This document shows, piece by piece, positions 35,267 to 44,915 of a DNA stretch of 64,000 nucleotides (position 1 is its first letter; the number at the start of each line of letters is the position of its first letter). A program made the translations under genes and the position numbers. The DNA comes from Acerihabitans arboris. Lineage in GTDB: Bacteria; Pseudomonadota; Gammaproteobacteria; Enterobacterales; Enterobacteriaceae. The notes beneath the pieces are model-generated. The model ran no database searches, was not told the DNA's origin, and saw nothing but the letters and a program-made list of their open reading frames with translations. The stretch spans positions 62,001 to 126,000 of the forward strand of contig NZ_WUBS01000007.1 in the NCBI RefSeq assembly GCF_010131535.1, written 5' to 3'.

Positions 35267-37156
35267 TTATCCCGGCGGATCGCCGTCATCGGCCACCCAA
35301 TGATGCGGGCCGGCCTGGCGATAGCGCGTTTTCAACACCTTGACGCCGTTTTTTTTCAATGGCGACGGCATTTCACTGTCATCCGGCCGGCGCTCGCCGC
35401 GCAGGGCGGGATCGGCTACCGGCACCGAGGACAATAAACGGCGGGTATAAGGATGCTGGGGGGAATTGAATACCGCCTGGCGCGGCCCAATCTCGACAAT
35501 CCGCCCGAGGTACATCACGGCGACCCGATTGGCGATGCGTTCGACCACCGCCATATCATGCGAGATAAAAATCCACGCCACGCCGGTTTTGCGCTGCAGT
35601 TCCATCATCAGGTTGATCACCTGCGCCTGGATCGACACATCCAGCGCGGACACCGCCTCGTCGGCGATAATCACCCGGGGCTTCAGCGCCATGGCGCGGG
35701 CAATGGCGATACGCTGCCGCTGGCCGCCGGAAAACTCATGGGGATAACGCGCGGCGTGTTCGGGCAGCAGCCCGACGCTTAACAACAGTTCCCGCACCTG
35801 CGGCGTGGCCTCTTGCAGCGATCCGGCCAGGCCGTGCAGCAGCAGCGGCTCGGCGATGGTGAACCCCACCGTAAGGCGTGGATTTAACGAGGCGTAGGGA
35901 TCCTGGAACACCATCTGCATCTCGCGGCGCAGCTGTTGGAACGCATTCCTCGACAACAGGGTGATTTCCTCGCCCTGGAAATGAATGCTCTCCGAATCGC
36001 TGTCGGTCAGGCGCAGCAAGGCGCGGCCGGTGGTGGATTTGCCGCAGCCGCTTTCCCCGACAATGGCCAGGGTTTCGCCCGGCCACAGGCTGAAATCGAT
36101 CTGTTCCAGCGCATGGACATGGTGGGTGAGCGTGGAAAAGATGCCGCTGCGCACCGGGAAGTAAACGCGCAGGCCGCGCACGTCCAGCAGCGGCGGGCCG
36201 CCATAGCGCGCGGTTTTATGATCGCCGCCATCGACCGGCTGGTTGACCATGGGAAAGGGCCTGGGCCACGCGTGCTCGCGCATGTCCCCCAGTTTCGGCA
36301 CCGCCGCCAGCAGGGCGCGGGTGTAGGGATGCCGCGGCGCCGAAAAAATAGCGCCCACCGGGCCGTGCTCCACCACCTCGCCCCGGTACATCACCACGAC
36401 CCGGTCGGCGATTTCCGCCACCACGCCCATATCATGGGTGATAAACAGCACGGCCATACCGCTTTGCCGCTGCAGGTCGCGCAGGATTTGTAAAATCCGC
36501 GCCTGTACCGTGACGTCCAGCGCCGTGGTCGGCTCATCGGCAATCAGCAGTTGCGGATCGCAGGCCAGCGCCTGGGCAATCATCACGCGCTGGCGCATGC
36601 CGCCGGACAGCGAGCCCGGGTAGCTTTCCATCACCCGATCCACATCGGCGATACGCACCTTTTGCAGCAGTTCCCGCGCCTTCCGCCTGGCCGCCGCCGC
36701 ATCGCACAGGCCGTGGTCCAGCAGCGCCTCGGTGAGTTGGTCCACCACCTTCAGCACCGGATTGAGCGACGACATCGGCTCCTGGAAAATCATCGCCATT
36801 TCGCGGCCGCGCAGCTTACGCCTGGCCTCGGCCTTCATGCCGGCCAGGGCATGTTGGCGCCCGGCGCGATCGGTAAACACAATATCGCCGCGTTCAATGC
36901 GCGCCGACGCCGATAACAGCCCCATCACCGCCAGCGAGGTCACCGATTTACCCGAGCCGCTCTCGCCGACCACCGCCACCACTTCGCCTTTATTCACCGT
37001 AAAGCTGACGCGGTTCAACGCTTGATGGGTGCCCGAGCGCCCGCTGAAGCTGATGCTCAGGTCGCTCACGGTCAGCACCGGTAAACCTTCCCCGGCAGGT
37101 ACCGGCACTAGCGCTGAAGGCCGCGCCTCCGCTGGGTCAAAAGAGGGATTCGCCAT
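35267..37156 (-). CDS. gsiA: Double-ATPase ABC protein, GsiA-like
   Basis: A 629-residue protein with two complete ABC modules in one chain, as in E. coli GsiA (623 residues). Module one: [57 protein letters not shown]. Module two: [59 protein letters not shown]. The tail GPHHWVADD resembles the GsiA C-terminus. GGAG is placed for ATG 37156 rather than the GTG nine bases earlier. It powers the GsiBCD-like system encoded downstream. In E. coli the gene upstream is the peptidase iaaA; here it is a DUF1611 protein. Confidence 0.9.
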   Translation of the reverse strand: MANPSFDPAEARPSALVPVPAGEGLPVLTVSDLSISFSGRSGTHQALNRVSFTVNKGEVVAVVGESGSGKSVTSLAVMGLLSASARIERGDIVFTDRAGRQHALAGMKAEARRKLRGREMAMIFQEPMSSLNPVLKVVDQLTEALLDHGLCDAAAARRKARELLQKVRIADVDRVMESYPGSLSGGMRQRVMIAQALACDPQLLIADEPTTALDVTVQARILQILRDLQRQSGMAVLFITHDMGVVAEIADRVVVMYRGEVVEHGPVGAIFSAPRHPYTRALLAAVPKLGDMREHAWPRPFPMVNQPVDGGDHKTARYGGPPLLDVRGLRVYFPVRSGIFSTLTHHVHALEQIDFSLWPGETLAIVGESGCGKSTTGRALLRLTDSDSESIHFQGEEITLLSRNAFQQLRREMQMVFQDPYASLNPRLTVGFTIAEPLLLHGLAGSLQEATPQVRELLLSVGLLPEHAARYPHEFSGGQRQRIAIARAMALKPRVIIADEAVSALDVSIQAQVINLMMELQRKTGVAWIFISHDMAVVERIANRVAVMYLGRIVEIGPRQAVFNSPQHPYTRRLLSSVPVADPALRGERRPDDSEMPSPLKKNGVKVLKTRYRQAGPHHWVADDGDPPG

Positions 37157-37196
37157 GGTCGTCACTCCGGGTTGCCGGGTTGCGGTATTGACCGCC

Positions 37197-38204
37197 TCAT
37201 CCGCGCTCGTTCAGCAGCGCGGCGATGGCGGTAATGCCGAAACGCACCGGATCCGTGGCGGGCACGCCAAATTGTCCGCTGACCTGCCGGCAGTACTCGC
37301 GCGCCTCCCGTTCGCCGGCGTTGGCGGTATTGATGGCGAATCCGGCCAGCTGGACGTCCGGGCTGGTGACCCGGGCGGCGCGTAAATTGGCCTCGACGCA
37401 CTCTTCCAGGCCGACCAGCCGCTGGTGCGGCAGATGGCGGGTATGCTTGCGGCCCAATTCGTGGCACATCACCAGCCAGTGCGGCTGGGCGCCGTGCAGC
37501 AGTCCCATGCTGACGCCGGCGTAGGAGGGATGGAATAGCGAGCCCTGCCCTTCGATGATATCCCAATGATCGCTGTCGTTAGCCGGGGACAGGGCTTCGG
37601 CCGCTCCGGCGATAAAATCGGCGATCACCGCGTCAATTGCTATCCCTTCGCCGGCGACCAGCATCCCGGTCTGGCCGGTGGCGCGGAAATCCGCCTTCAT
37701 GCCCAGTTCGCGCATCGCGGCTTCCAGCGCCAGGGAGGTGTACATTTTGCCGACCGAGCAGTCGGTCCCCACCGTCAGCACGCGTTTGCCGGCGCGTTGC
37801 TCGCCGGTACCCACCGACAGCGCCGGACGCATATGGCGAATATCGAACAGCGCCACCCGATAACGCGCGGCCAGCTCCACCAGTTCGGGAATATCCGACA
37901 GGCGCTGGTGCAGGCCGCTGGCCACGTTCATGCCGGCCTTAATGGCGTCGCGAACCGTGTCCAGCCAGTGCTGCGGCAGGAAACCGCCCGCGTTGGCGGT
38001 ACCCAGCACCAGGGTCCTGGCGCCCAGGGCCTTGGCGGCGGGGATATCCAGGTCCTCCAGGCCGAGCGACACCGTGCAGCCGGGCAATCGGATCTGCCCG
38101 ACACACTGTTCGGGACGCCATACGTGAATGCCGCGGGCGGTTTTCGCCGCCAGCGGATCGGTCACGTCGCCAAGGAATAACAGATAAGGTTGGGAGATCG
38201 CCAT
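37197..38204 (-). CDS. DUF1611 family protein, DgcN-like (D-glutamate metabolism)
   Basis: A 335-residue DUF1611 protein with an N-terminal Rossmann-like domain (YLLFLGDVTDPLAAKTARGI) and a C-terminal P-loop-type domain (VLTVGTDCSVGKMYTSLALE, then ATGQTGMLVAGEGIAIDAVI). In marine Pseudoalteromonas a member, DgcN, N-acetylates D-glutamate as the first step of D-Glu catabolism together with DgcA; other members sit beside dipeptide epimerases. No dgcA-like gene is visible in this window, so the exact reaction is uncertain. It is first in the operon with gsiABCD, dmpA-type and dppA-type genes, which favours a role in handling D-Glu or gamma-D-Glu-containing peptides such as murein peptides. No signal peptide. 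Confidence 0.75.
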   Translation of the reverse strand: MAISQPYLLFLGDVTDPLAAKTARGIHVWRPEQCVGQIRLPGCTVSLGLEDLDIPAAKALGARTLVLGTANAGGFLPQHWLDTVRDAIKAGMNVASGLHQRLSDIPELVELAARYRVALFDIRHMRPALSVGTGEQRAGKRVLTVGTDCSVGKMYTSLALEAAMRELGMKADFRATGQTGMLVAGEGIAIDAVIADFIAGAAEALSPANDSDHWDIIEGQGSLFHPSYAGVSMGLLHGAQPHWLVMCHELGRKHTRHLPHQRLVGLEECVEANLRAARVTSPDVQLAGFAINTANAGEREAREYCRQVSGQFGVPATDPVRFGITAIAALLNERG

Positions 38205-38293
38205 GATAGTTCTCTTGTGGATATGCGGATTGCTTGCAAGGAACTATTCCACTGAATGCGCGGGCGGGGATAATGCTTGTTTGGCGGTAGGGC

Positions 38294-38308
38294 ATAACCT
38301 GAGGTTAT
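38294..38308. promoter_or_regulatory. Palindromic LysR-type box upstream of the dgcN operon
   Basis: ATAACCT-G-AGGTTAT is a perfect 7-1-7 palindrome containing the T-N11-A pattern recognised by LysR regulators. It lies 90 bp upstream of the dgcN-like start, where an activator site is expected. The LysR regulator encoded at 28750-29730 is the candidate binder. The rest of the 232-bp gap (38205-38436) holds no gene. Confidence 0.5.
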
Positions 38309-38436
38309 ACCCTATGCGTTCGCTATCGGACCGGTGTACGCGCGGGCTTGGCCGAGGTTACCGCTCGTACTGCGCCAGGAGCGCTTCGACCGGGTTATTG
38401 CCTCGGTATTTGTGTGTCAAAAACCGTGGCATACGG

Positions 38437-39234
38437 TTAAGACATAATCATGCCGCCGTCGATATTAATGGTTTGTCCGGTCAGGTAGCGGGCGTCGTCG
38501 GACGCCAGGAACGCCACCAGCCCGGCGACATCCTCCGCCCGGCCGGCGCGGCCGAGCGGTATGCCCCGTACCCACTCCGCCATCAGTTCGCCTTTGCCGT
38601 AGCGCTTTTCCGCGGTGCCGAGCATTTCGCCCCAGACCTGGTCATTGTAGTCCCACATTTCGCTTTCGATAATCCCCGGGCAAAACGCGTTGACGGTGAT
38701 ATGGTGCGGCGCCAGCTCCAGGGCCAGGCTTTGCGTAATGCCGATGACCCCCATCTTGCTGGCGGCATAGTGCGGCGTATAGATAAAGCCCTGACGGCCC
38801 TGGCCGGAAGAGGAGTTTATCAGGCTGCCGTATTGCTGCTTCACCATGATTTTCGCCGCTTCGCGGCAGCACAGCCAGACGCCGGTGGTATTCACCGCCA
38901 GCACCCGGTCGAAATCTTTTTTCGGCATGGCGTCAAAATAATCGATGGTGATGATGCCGGCATTTTGTATCGACACATCCACCGCGCCAAATTTCGCCAG
39001 CGCCTGCCGATAGAGATCCGCCACCTGCCCTTCGTCGGTCACATCGACCCGCAGGGGCAGGATATCCACCGGATACTGCTGCGCCAGCCGCTCGGCGGTA
39101 TCGAATATGCGTTCGGCCTCCGAAGCCAGCACCAGGTTGGCGCCGTCGCGGGCAAAGCGCGCGGCGATGCCGGCGCCGATGCCCCGGCAGGCGCCGGTAA
39201 TCACCACGGTTTTACCTGTGAAATCTCTGTTCAT
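38437..39234 (-). CDS. Short-chain dehydrogenase/reductase (polyol dehydrogenase-like)
   Basis: A 265-residue classical SDR: NAD(P)-binding TGACRGIGAG, NAG at the fourth strand, catalytic Tyr and Lys in YAASK, and Ser in LINSSSGQG; the C-terminus GQTINIDGGMIMS is usual for the family. Acid residue Glu38 after the second strand (VLASEAERI) favours NAD. It is the last gene in a sugar-type ABC transporter operon and the second SDR of that operon, so it likely oxidises a polyol or sugar intermediate (xylitol-, sorbitol- or erythritol-like). Substrate not determinable. Confidence 0.87.
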   Translation of the reverse strand: MNRDFTGKTVVITGACRGIGAGIAARFARDGANLVLASEAERIFDTAERLAQQYPVDILPLRVDVTDEGQVADLYRQALAKFGAVDVSIQNAGIITIDYFDAMPKKDFDRVLAVNTTGVWLCCREAAKIMVKQQYGSLINSSSGQGRQGFIYTPHYAASKMGVIGITQSLALELAPHHITVNAFCPGIIESEMWDYNDQVWGEMLGTAEKRYGKGELMAEWVRGIPLGRAGRAEDVAGLVAFLASDDARYLTGQTINIDGGMIMS

Positions 39235-39346
39235 CGCATCGTCTCCACATCAATTGTCAATATACCGAACCCTTGACCGACCACCGGGCCGGCGTCAGCG
39301 GCGCTATTATTCCGCGCCACCCGGATAGCGGCCGACTCACCCCGCC

Positions 39347-40420
39347 CTAACCTTGCCTTGCCTCGGGCAGCGGCTGGGTCGCCTGCCGCTTTTTCTCGTG
39401 GCGGCGCATCAGCGTGACCTTGCCTTGCAGGCGCTGCTGGAACTGGTCGATAACCACCGCGGTAACAATGACCAGGCCTTTGATCACCATTTGCCAGAAT
39501 TCGCTGACGCCCATCATCACCAGGCCGTCGGCCAGGAATACGATGACAAACGCGCCGATAATCGAGCCGAACACCCGCCCGCGCCCGCCGGCCAGGGCCG
39601 TGCCGCCCAGCACCGTGGCGCCGATGGCGTCCATTTCGAACATATTGCCGGTCATCGGGTGGGCGGTTTGCAGCTGCGAGGACACCACCAGGCCCACCAG
39701 CGCCGCGCACAGGCCGGAAAAGGCGTAGACGAATATCTTTACTTTCACGATCGGCACCCCCGCCAGGCGGGCGGCCGGTTCGTTGCCGCCGATTGCATAG
39801 ATATAGCGGCCCAGCGGCGTTTTTTTGGTCAAATAGATACCCAGCAGCAGTATGCTGAGCATCAGCCAGATCGGGTTATATACCCCAAGCAGGGTGCCGG
39901 AACCCAGGGTGGCGAAACCGGTATTGCCCAGCGCCGCCATGCCGACCAGGTTGGGAAAGGTCTTGCCGTCGGTAATCAGCAGCGCCGCGCCGCGCGCCAC
40001 ATACATCATGCCGAGGGTACAGATAAAGGGCGCCACGCCCAGGCGGGTGATCACCACGCCGTTGATCGCGCCGATGGCGGTGCCGGCGATCGCCACCACC
40101 ACAATCACCTCGATGACGTTTAAAAACAGCAGGTTGTCGCCCCACAGCGGCACGCCCAGCGTCAGCAGCGCGCCGCCGATCATGCCGCAAATCCCCGCCA
40201 CCGCCCCCACCGATAAATCGATGCCGCCGGTCAGGATTACCAGGGTCATGCCCACCGCCAGCAGGCCGGTGATGGCCACGTGCTGCGTCATGATCAACAG
40301 GTTGGAAGGGGTAATAAAGTTCGGCACCGTGGCGCTGAAAAAACCGACCACGATTAACAGGGCAATAAACGTGCGCGCTTTCAGTAGATACATGTACAAC
40401 AGATATTTTCGGCTCTGCAT
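39347..40420 (-). CDS. Ribose-type sugar ABC transporter permease
   Basis: A 357-residue RbsC/AraH-class membrane protein with 8-10 helices. The signature region LTGGIDLSVGAVAGICGMIG and the C-terminal MDAIGATVLGGTALAGGRGR are diagnostic of the BPD_transp_2 family. It starts 9 nt after the ATPase gene. It imports the sugar or polyol captured by the binding protein at 42710. Confidence 0.92.
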   Translation of the reverse strand: MQSRKYLLYMYLLKARTFIALLIVVGFFSATVPNFITPSNLLIMTQHVAITGLLAVGMTLVILTGGIDLSVGAVAGICGMIGGALLTLGVPLWGDNLLFLNVIEVIVVVAIAGTAIGAINGVVITRLGVAPFICTLGMMYVARGAALLITDGKTFPNLVGMAALGNTGFATLGSGTLLGVYNPIWLMLSILLLGIYLTKKTPLGRYIYAIGGNEPAARLAGVPIVKVKIFVYAFSGLCAALVGLVVSSQLQTAHPMTGNMFEMDAIGATVLGGTALAGGRGRVFGSIIGAFVIVFLADGLVMMGVSEFWQMVIKGLVIVTAVVIDQFQQRLQGKVTLMRRHEKKRQATQPLPEARQG

Positions 40421-40429
40421 AACCCGCCC

Positions 40430-42001
40430 TTAATCGTGAGGCGTCGAGGCGCGGATAAGGGTTTCCCTATCCACCCCGGCGCGCGGCAGATCGGCGGTAA
40501 TCCTGCCGTCCGCCATGACAATTACCCGGTCCGCCAATTGCATCACCTCGTCCAGTTCGGAGGAGGAAAACATGACGGCCAGCCCTTGCTGCGCCATCGC
40601 GCCGATCAAATGATAGACATCGGTTTTCGCGCCCACGTCGATGCCACGGGTAGGCTCGTCCAGGAACACCACCCGGGGATCGGTCATCAAGGCCTTGCCC
40701 AACACCACCTTTTGCTGGTTGCCGCCGCTCAGGGAGGTGACCGGCAGTTCGACATCGCTGACCTTGATCGCCAGGTTGTCGATCATCCGCCGGACGGCGC
40801 CGCCTTCCCGCCCCTGGCGAATCGGCAGCAGCGCGCGCCAAAAACCCTTGCCGCACAGGCTCGACAGGGTCATGTTGATCTTTACCGACAGCAGTTGGAC
40901 CAGACCCTCGGCCTGGCGATCCTCCGGCACCAGCGCCATGCCCCGCGCCAGCCGCCGCCTGAACGGCAGATGCTCCACCCGCAGGCCGTTCAGGCTGATC
41001 GCCCCCGCGTCCTGTTTCATCAGTCCGGTCAGCGTCTTGAACAGCTCGGTGCGCCCGGCGCCCAACAGGCCGTAAACCCCGACCACTTCGCCCTGGCGTA
41101 AGGTCAGGCCGACGTCATTAAGCGCGTAACCGCCGTTTTGGCGCAGCAGGGTCAGTCCGCTCACCTCCAGCATCGGCATGCCTTTGACGGCGGGCGAATA
41201 ATCAAAATGCTTCGCTTTATCGCCCACCATGCTGGTAATGATCCAGGGGATGCTCGCCTGCTTGCGCTCCCGCTCGTCGACAAATTTACCGTCGCGGAAC
41301 ACCGTAAAACGATCGCCGATGGCCATCAGCTCTTCCAGCCGGTGGGAAATATAAATAATGGTGACGCCGCGCCGCTTGAGCTGGCCGATGACATCGAACA
41401 GGACCCTAACCTCCGATTGGCTTAACGCCGAGGTCGGTTCGTCCATGATCAGCACCCGGGTGTCCTTTGACAGCGCGCGGGCGATTTCAACCAGTTGCTG
41501 ATGGCCGATCGCCAGTTCCTCCAGCGGCGTCAGCGGGTCGACGTCCAGTTCCAGCCGGTCGAGCAGCGCTTTCGCCAGTTGATACTGATACGCCACGTTG
41601 ACGCGGCCGCGCTGGAAAAACTCATTGGCGATAAAGATATTGTCCATCACGTTCATATTGGGAAACAGGTTCAGCTCCTGGAAGATAATGCTGATGCCCA
41701 GTTTTTCCGCCTGGTGGGTCGAGGCGAGCGATACCGGTTGGCCATCGAGAAAAATCTGTCCGCTGGAGGGCGTCTCGACGCCGGCCAGCATCTTCATCAT
41801 GGTCGATTTGCCGGCGCCGTTTTCCCCGATCAGCACGTTGACCTGGTTGCGGAAGACCCGGTAATCGACGTTATCCAGCGCCACGACGCCGGGATACAGG
41901 CGCGAAACCCGGCGGGTCTCGATAATCACCGGCGAGCCCTGGCGCAGGGTGGAACCCGGCAACCGGCCATTGCCGCGCCCGGCGGGAAACTGATCCGACA
42001 T
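40430..42001 (-). CDS. Ribose-type sugar ABC transporter ATP-binding protein (two-domain)
   Basis: A 523-residue RbsA/MglA-type protein with two ABC domains. The first has Walker A GENGAGKST, FQELNLFPNMNV and MDEPTSALSQSE; the second is degenerate at Walker A (GLLGAGRTE) as usual for this class, but keeps SLSGGNQQKVVLGKAL and FLDEPTRGIDVG. It begins 12 nt after the DUF2291 gene and carries about 20 extra N-terminal residues compared with RbsA. Confidence 0.92.
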   Translation of the reverse strand: MSDQFPAGRGNGRLPGSTLRQGSPVIIETRRVSRLYPGVVALDNVDYRVFRNQVNVLIGENGAGKSTMMKMLAGVETPSSGQIFLDGQPVSLASTHQAEKLGISIIFQELNLFPNMNVMDNIFIANEFFQRGRVNVAYQYQLAKALLDRLELDVDPLTPLEELAIGHQQLVEIARALSKDTRVLIMDEPTSALSQSEVRVLFDVIGQLKRRGVTIIYISHRLEELMAIGDRFTVFRDGKFVDERERKQASIPWIITSMVGDKAKHFDYSPAVKGMPMLEVSGLTLLRQNGGYALNDVGLTLRQGEVVGVYGLLGAGRTELFKTLTGLMKQDAGAISLNGLRVEHLPFRRRLARGMALVPEDRQAEGLVQLLSVKINMTLSSLCGKGFWRALLPIRQGREGGAVRRMIDNLAIKVSDVELPVTSLSGGNQQKVVLGKALMTDPRVVFLDEPTRGIDVGAKTDVYHLIGAMAQQGLAVMFSSSELDEVMQLADRVIVMADGRITADLPRAGVDRETLIRASTPHD

Positions 42002-42013
42002 ATGGTGTTCTCC

Positions 42014-42631
42014 TTATTGCCCGATGCCGACCGGCGTAAGCAACAGCGGCGGCTGCGGCTGGTCAAAGGCGCTGAATACGCCATAGACCTTGACGCTGTC
42101 GCCCGGCTTGAAGGTGTGATTGGCCAGCTTGGCTATCGCCTGCTGGTTAATGGCCTTGCCGAAATCGCCGAACAGGTTCTGGTCGTTAAAGTCGCCGTAG
42201 CTCAGCCCGCGATAGCTGTCGCGCAGATCGGTGCCGCGAAAGGTCGGTCCTATCTGCACTTTTACCTCTCCCACGCTGTCGTCATCGCTTTTCACCACCA
42301 TCTGGCCGTTGCGGGATTGGCTATTGACCCCGGTAATGACGCCGCTCACCTGGGCGGTAAACACGCAGGGATTTTCGTCCTGGCTGCGATAGCCGTATAG
42401 CCGGCAGGCGTCGGCAAAATCCTTGGCCTGGCCGATTTGCCGCAACAATGCGCCCAGCGGTTTGGCCGAGGCGATCGCCTCGGGGGCGATATGCCGATCG
42501 AACAGCGCCGCCGCGCGGGCCATATTGGGGTTAGGCGGATTTTTCAGCTCCGCCAGCCGCTGCTGCGACACGATGCGGCAACCGCCCAGCAAAAGAGACG
42601 CCGTCACCGCCAACATCATGCGTGTAGACAT
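42014..42631 (-). CDS. DUF2291 family lipoprotein
   Basis: A 205-residue exported lipoprotein with lipobox LLLGGC at residue 18; AGGAG precedes the ATG. DUF2291 proteins occur between the binding protein and ATPase genes of some ribose-type sugar or polyol ABC operons, exactly the position here. The mature part is rich in beta strands (VFTAQVSGVITGVNSQSRNG, VKVYGVFSAF) with two cysteines (about 89 and 101). The function is not established; its constant gene context suggests an accessory role in uptake. Confidence 0.8.
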   Translation of the reverse strand: MSTRMMLAVTASLLLGGCRIVSQQRLAELKNPPNPNMARAAALFDRHIAPEAIASAKPLGALLRQIGQAKDFADACRLYGYRSQDENPCVFTAQVSGVITGVNSQSRNGQMVVKSDDDSVGEVKVQIGPTFRGTDLRDSYRGLSYGDFNDQNLFGDFGKAINQQAIAKLANHTFKPGDSVKVYGVFSAFDQPQPPLLLTPVGIGQ

Positions 42632-42709
42632 TACGCTGCTCCTGAACGGCCCCTGCGCGGGGCCATGGCTATGATCCGGTGGGAAATCCGGGCAGGCCCG
42701 GCGCGGCGA

Positions 42710-43642
42710 TCACTGTTGGTAATTGAAATTATTCACTCTGTCGGCATTAGCCTTTTTGATCAAAATGCCGCGGAACATAATGCGTTCCTTGCCGTCATAC
42801 TTGCCGGTTTGCAGGTAGCCATCGAGGATCTCCACCCCCTGGGAGGCGATGGCCTGCGCCTGCAGCATCACGCTGGCATACAGATCGCCGGCTTTGATCG
42901 CGTCGCGCTCATCATTGCTGCCGTCGATGCCGACTACGGTCACATCGGTGCGGCCGGCGGCTTTCAGCGCGGCGATCGCGCCCAGCGCCACCGGTCCGTT
43001 GCCGGCGATGACGCCTTTGATATCGGGATGGGCCTGCAGGATGCTGTCGGTGACGCGTTTGCCTTCCAGCAGGTTGCCCTTGGCATCCTGGCGGGCAATC
43101 ATTTTCATATCGGGGTATTGATCGATAACGTTGTGGAAAGATTTCGATCGGGTGACGCAGTTATTGTCGGCCAGATTGCAGGTCAGCTCGGCATAGCTGC
43201 CTTTTTCCCCCATCTTTTCCACGAACTCATTGGCCACATCCGAGCCGGCCTGGAAGTTATTGTGGGTGATTTGCGCCAACGCCACGCCGTCCACCGGTAT
43301 TTCCCGGTTGATAAGCACCACGGGCACACCCGCGTCCCTGGCCTGTTTCACCGCCGCGACGCTGGCCTGCGAGTCGGCGTTGTCCAGTATCAGGCCCTGC
43401 ACTTTTCGGCCGATAACCAGGCTTATCTGCTCACCCTGGCGTTTAACATCCTCGCCGTGCGACAGCACCAGGGTTTTGTAGCCCATGGATTGCGCCTTGG
43501 CCTCGGCCCCCTTGGCCTCGGCGGAGTAATAGGGATTATCCAGCGAATTGACCAGGATGGCGATGGTGCCCCTCTCCACCGCCATGGCCTGGGGCAGATA
43601 ACAACCGGCCAGGATCAGTAATAGCGTAAGTTTTTTGTTCAT
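42710..43642 (-). CDS. Ribose-type sugar ABC substrate-binding protein
   Basis: A 310-residue Peripla_BP_4 protein starting at MNKKLTLLLILAGCYLPQAM (ATG 43642); the longer open frame would add 30 residues without signal character. After the cleaved signal it reads RGTIAILVNSLDNPYYSAEA, with QGLILDNADSQASVAAVKQA and VVGIDGSNDERDAIKAG. Two nearby cysteines (ELTCNLADNNC) could form a disulfide. It delivers the operon's sugar or polyol to the permease. Confidence 0.9.
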   Translation of the reverse strand: MNKKLTLLLILAGCYLPQAMAVERGTIAILVNSLDNPYYSAEAKGAEAKAQSMGYKTLVLSHGEDVKRQGEQISLVIGRKVQGLILDNADSQASVAAVKQARDAGVPVVLINREIPVDGVALAQITHNNFQAGSDVANEFVEKMGEKGSYAELTCNLADNNCVTRSKSFHNVIDQYPDMKMIARQDAKGNLLEGKRVTDSILQAHPDIKGVIAGNGPVALGAIAALKAAGRTDVTVVGIDGSNDERDAIKAGDLYASVMLQAQAIASQGVEILDGYLQTGKYDGKERIMFRGILIKKANADRVNNFNYQQ

Positions 43643-43741
43643 CGTAGGGTCTCTCTCGTCGTGTTTGTTATCGTGGGAAAGCTGTGCCGTGACAGCTTTT
43701 ATTTTATTGATTTTTAAGCTATTATCGGTCAAATAGTTCGG

Positions 43742-44542
43742 TTACCAGATGGTGAAGCCGCCATCAATCATCAAATCGGCGCCGGTTATCATGTCGCTGC
43801 CGTTGGTGGAGAAGAACAGGATGGCGGCGGCGATTTCGTCGGTATAGGCGAAGCGTCCCAGCGGGATCAGCTTTTTCATTTCCTCGCCCCTTTCGCCGCG
43901 CCAGGCTTTTTCGCCCATGGGCGTCAGCACGACGGTGGGCGAAAGCGTGTTGACGGTAATGCGATGCGGCGCCCACTCTTTTGCCATCACCTTGGTCATG
44001 CCCAGCAGGCCGGCCTTGGCCGACGTATAGGCGCAATGATTATCGATGGCGATTGACGCGGCCTGCGAGGCGATGGTGATAATTTTTCCGCCCAGGCCCC
44101 GGGCTATCATGCTGCGCGCCGCGGCCTGGGAGCACAGGAACGGGCCGGTCAGGTTGACCGCCAGATTTTTGCGCCAATTTTCGAATGTGGTGTCTAACGC
44201 CGGCTCCAGGTGGACATACCCGGCGCAGTTGATCAACACGTCTATCTGCCCGCAGCGTCGTTCGATCCGTTGAAACACGTCCGCCACCTGCGCCGGGTCG
44301 CTGACATCACATTCGAAATAACTGACGCGCGCGTCGCCCAGTTCGGCCACCACCCGCTCTTTTACCGACCTTTCGAAGTCGGGATACAGCAGCGCCAGGC
44401 TGGCGCCTTTTTCCAGCATCATGCGGTTGCTGGCCATGGCGATACCGCCGAGGCCGCCGGTCACCACCACGACTTTGCCGGTCAGCGACATCGAGGTATC
44501 CACGCCGTAGCGTAGATTGACGTCATATTGGTTAGTACTCAT
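43742..44542 (-). CDS. Short-chain dehydrogenase/reductase, first gene of the polyol operon
   Basis: A 266-residue SDR starting at MSTNQYDV (ATG 44542, GGAG 8 nt upstream). Cofactor motif VVTGGLGGIAMA, NCAG, catalytic YTSAK and Ser in ITIASQAAS; C-terminus GADLMIDGGFTIW. It differs in sequence from the second SDR at 38437, so the two probably oxidise different intermediates of the same pathway. Divergent from a DeoR-type regulator across 373 bp containing repeated operator-like motifs. Confidence 0.88.
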   Translation of the reverse strand: MSTNQYDVNLRYGVDTSMSLTGKVVVVTGGLGGIAMASNRMMLEKGASLALLYPDFERSVKERVVAELGDARVSYFECDVSDPAQVADVFQRIERRCGQIDVLINCAGYVHLEPALDTTFENWRKNLAVNLTGPFLCSQAAARSMIARGLGGKIITIASQAASIAIDNHCAYTSAKAGLLGMTKVMAKEWAPHRITVNTLSPTVVLTPMGEKAWRGERGEEMKKLIPLGRFAYTDEIAAAILFFSTNGSDMITGADLMIDGGFTIW

Positions 44543-44616
44543 AGGGAGTCTCCATGGGTGGATGGTCGATAACGGGTCCGGCACGGCCGTTGGCCGGGGG
44601 TATTAAAGGAAGACTT

Positions 44617-44815
44617 CATTTTCGAATAAAACTATATAGTGCCATTTCGATCAAAAATGCGGCAAAGATCAACTTTCGAATAAAAGCCATTTATCACATA
44701 ATATTGATTAATATCAGCATGTTGATTGCAATGGTTATTTTGGCGTCTGGAATAACCTGCTGAAAATTAGGATTTTATTGCTAAAAACTCGCGCTTTGAT
44801 TTTCGAATGATAATC
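44617..44815. promoter_or_regulatory. Repeated TTCGAA-centred operators for the DeoR-type regulator
   Basis: The 373-bp divergent region (44543-44915) has three copies of a motif: CATTTTCGAATAAAAC (44617-44632), CTTTCGAATAAAAG (44673-44686) and GATTTTCGAATGATAATC (44798-44815), plus a degenerate ATTTCGATCAAAAAT (44644-44658). Each centres on palindromic TTCGAA flanked by A/T runs. DeoR/GlpR-type repressors use repeated sites rich in TTTCGAA-like words, so these likely control both the operon and the regulator. The rest is AT-rich and holds no gene. Confidence 0.6.
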
Positions 44816-44915
44816 AAAAAACAATGGCCGCTTCTCGCTTTACCCGACGGGCAACGTTACTATTTAGTATCTTTGCGGGTTCGGCGGACAGGGGATCGGG
44901 AGAGGAGGCGGATGA

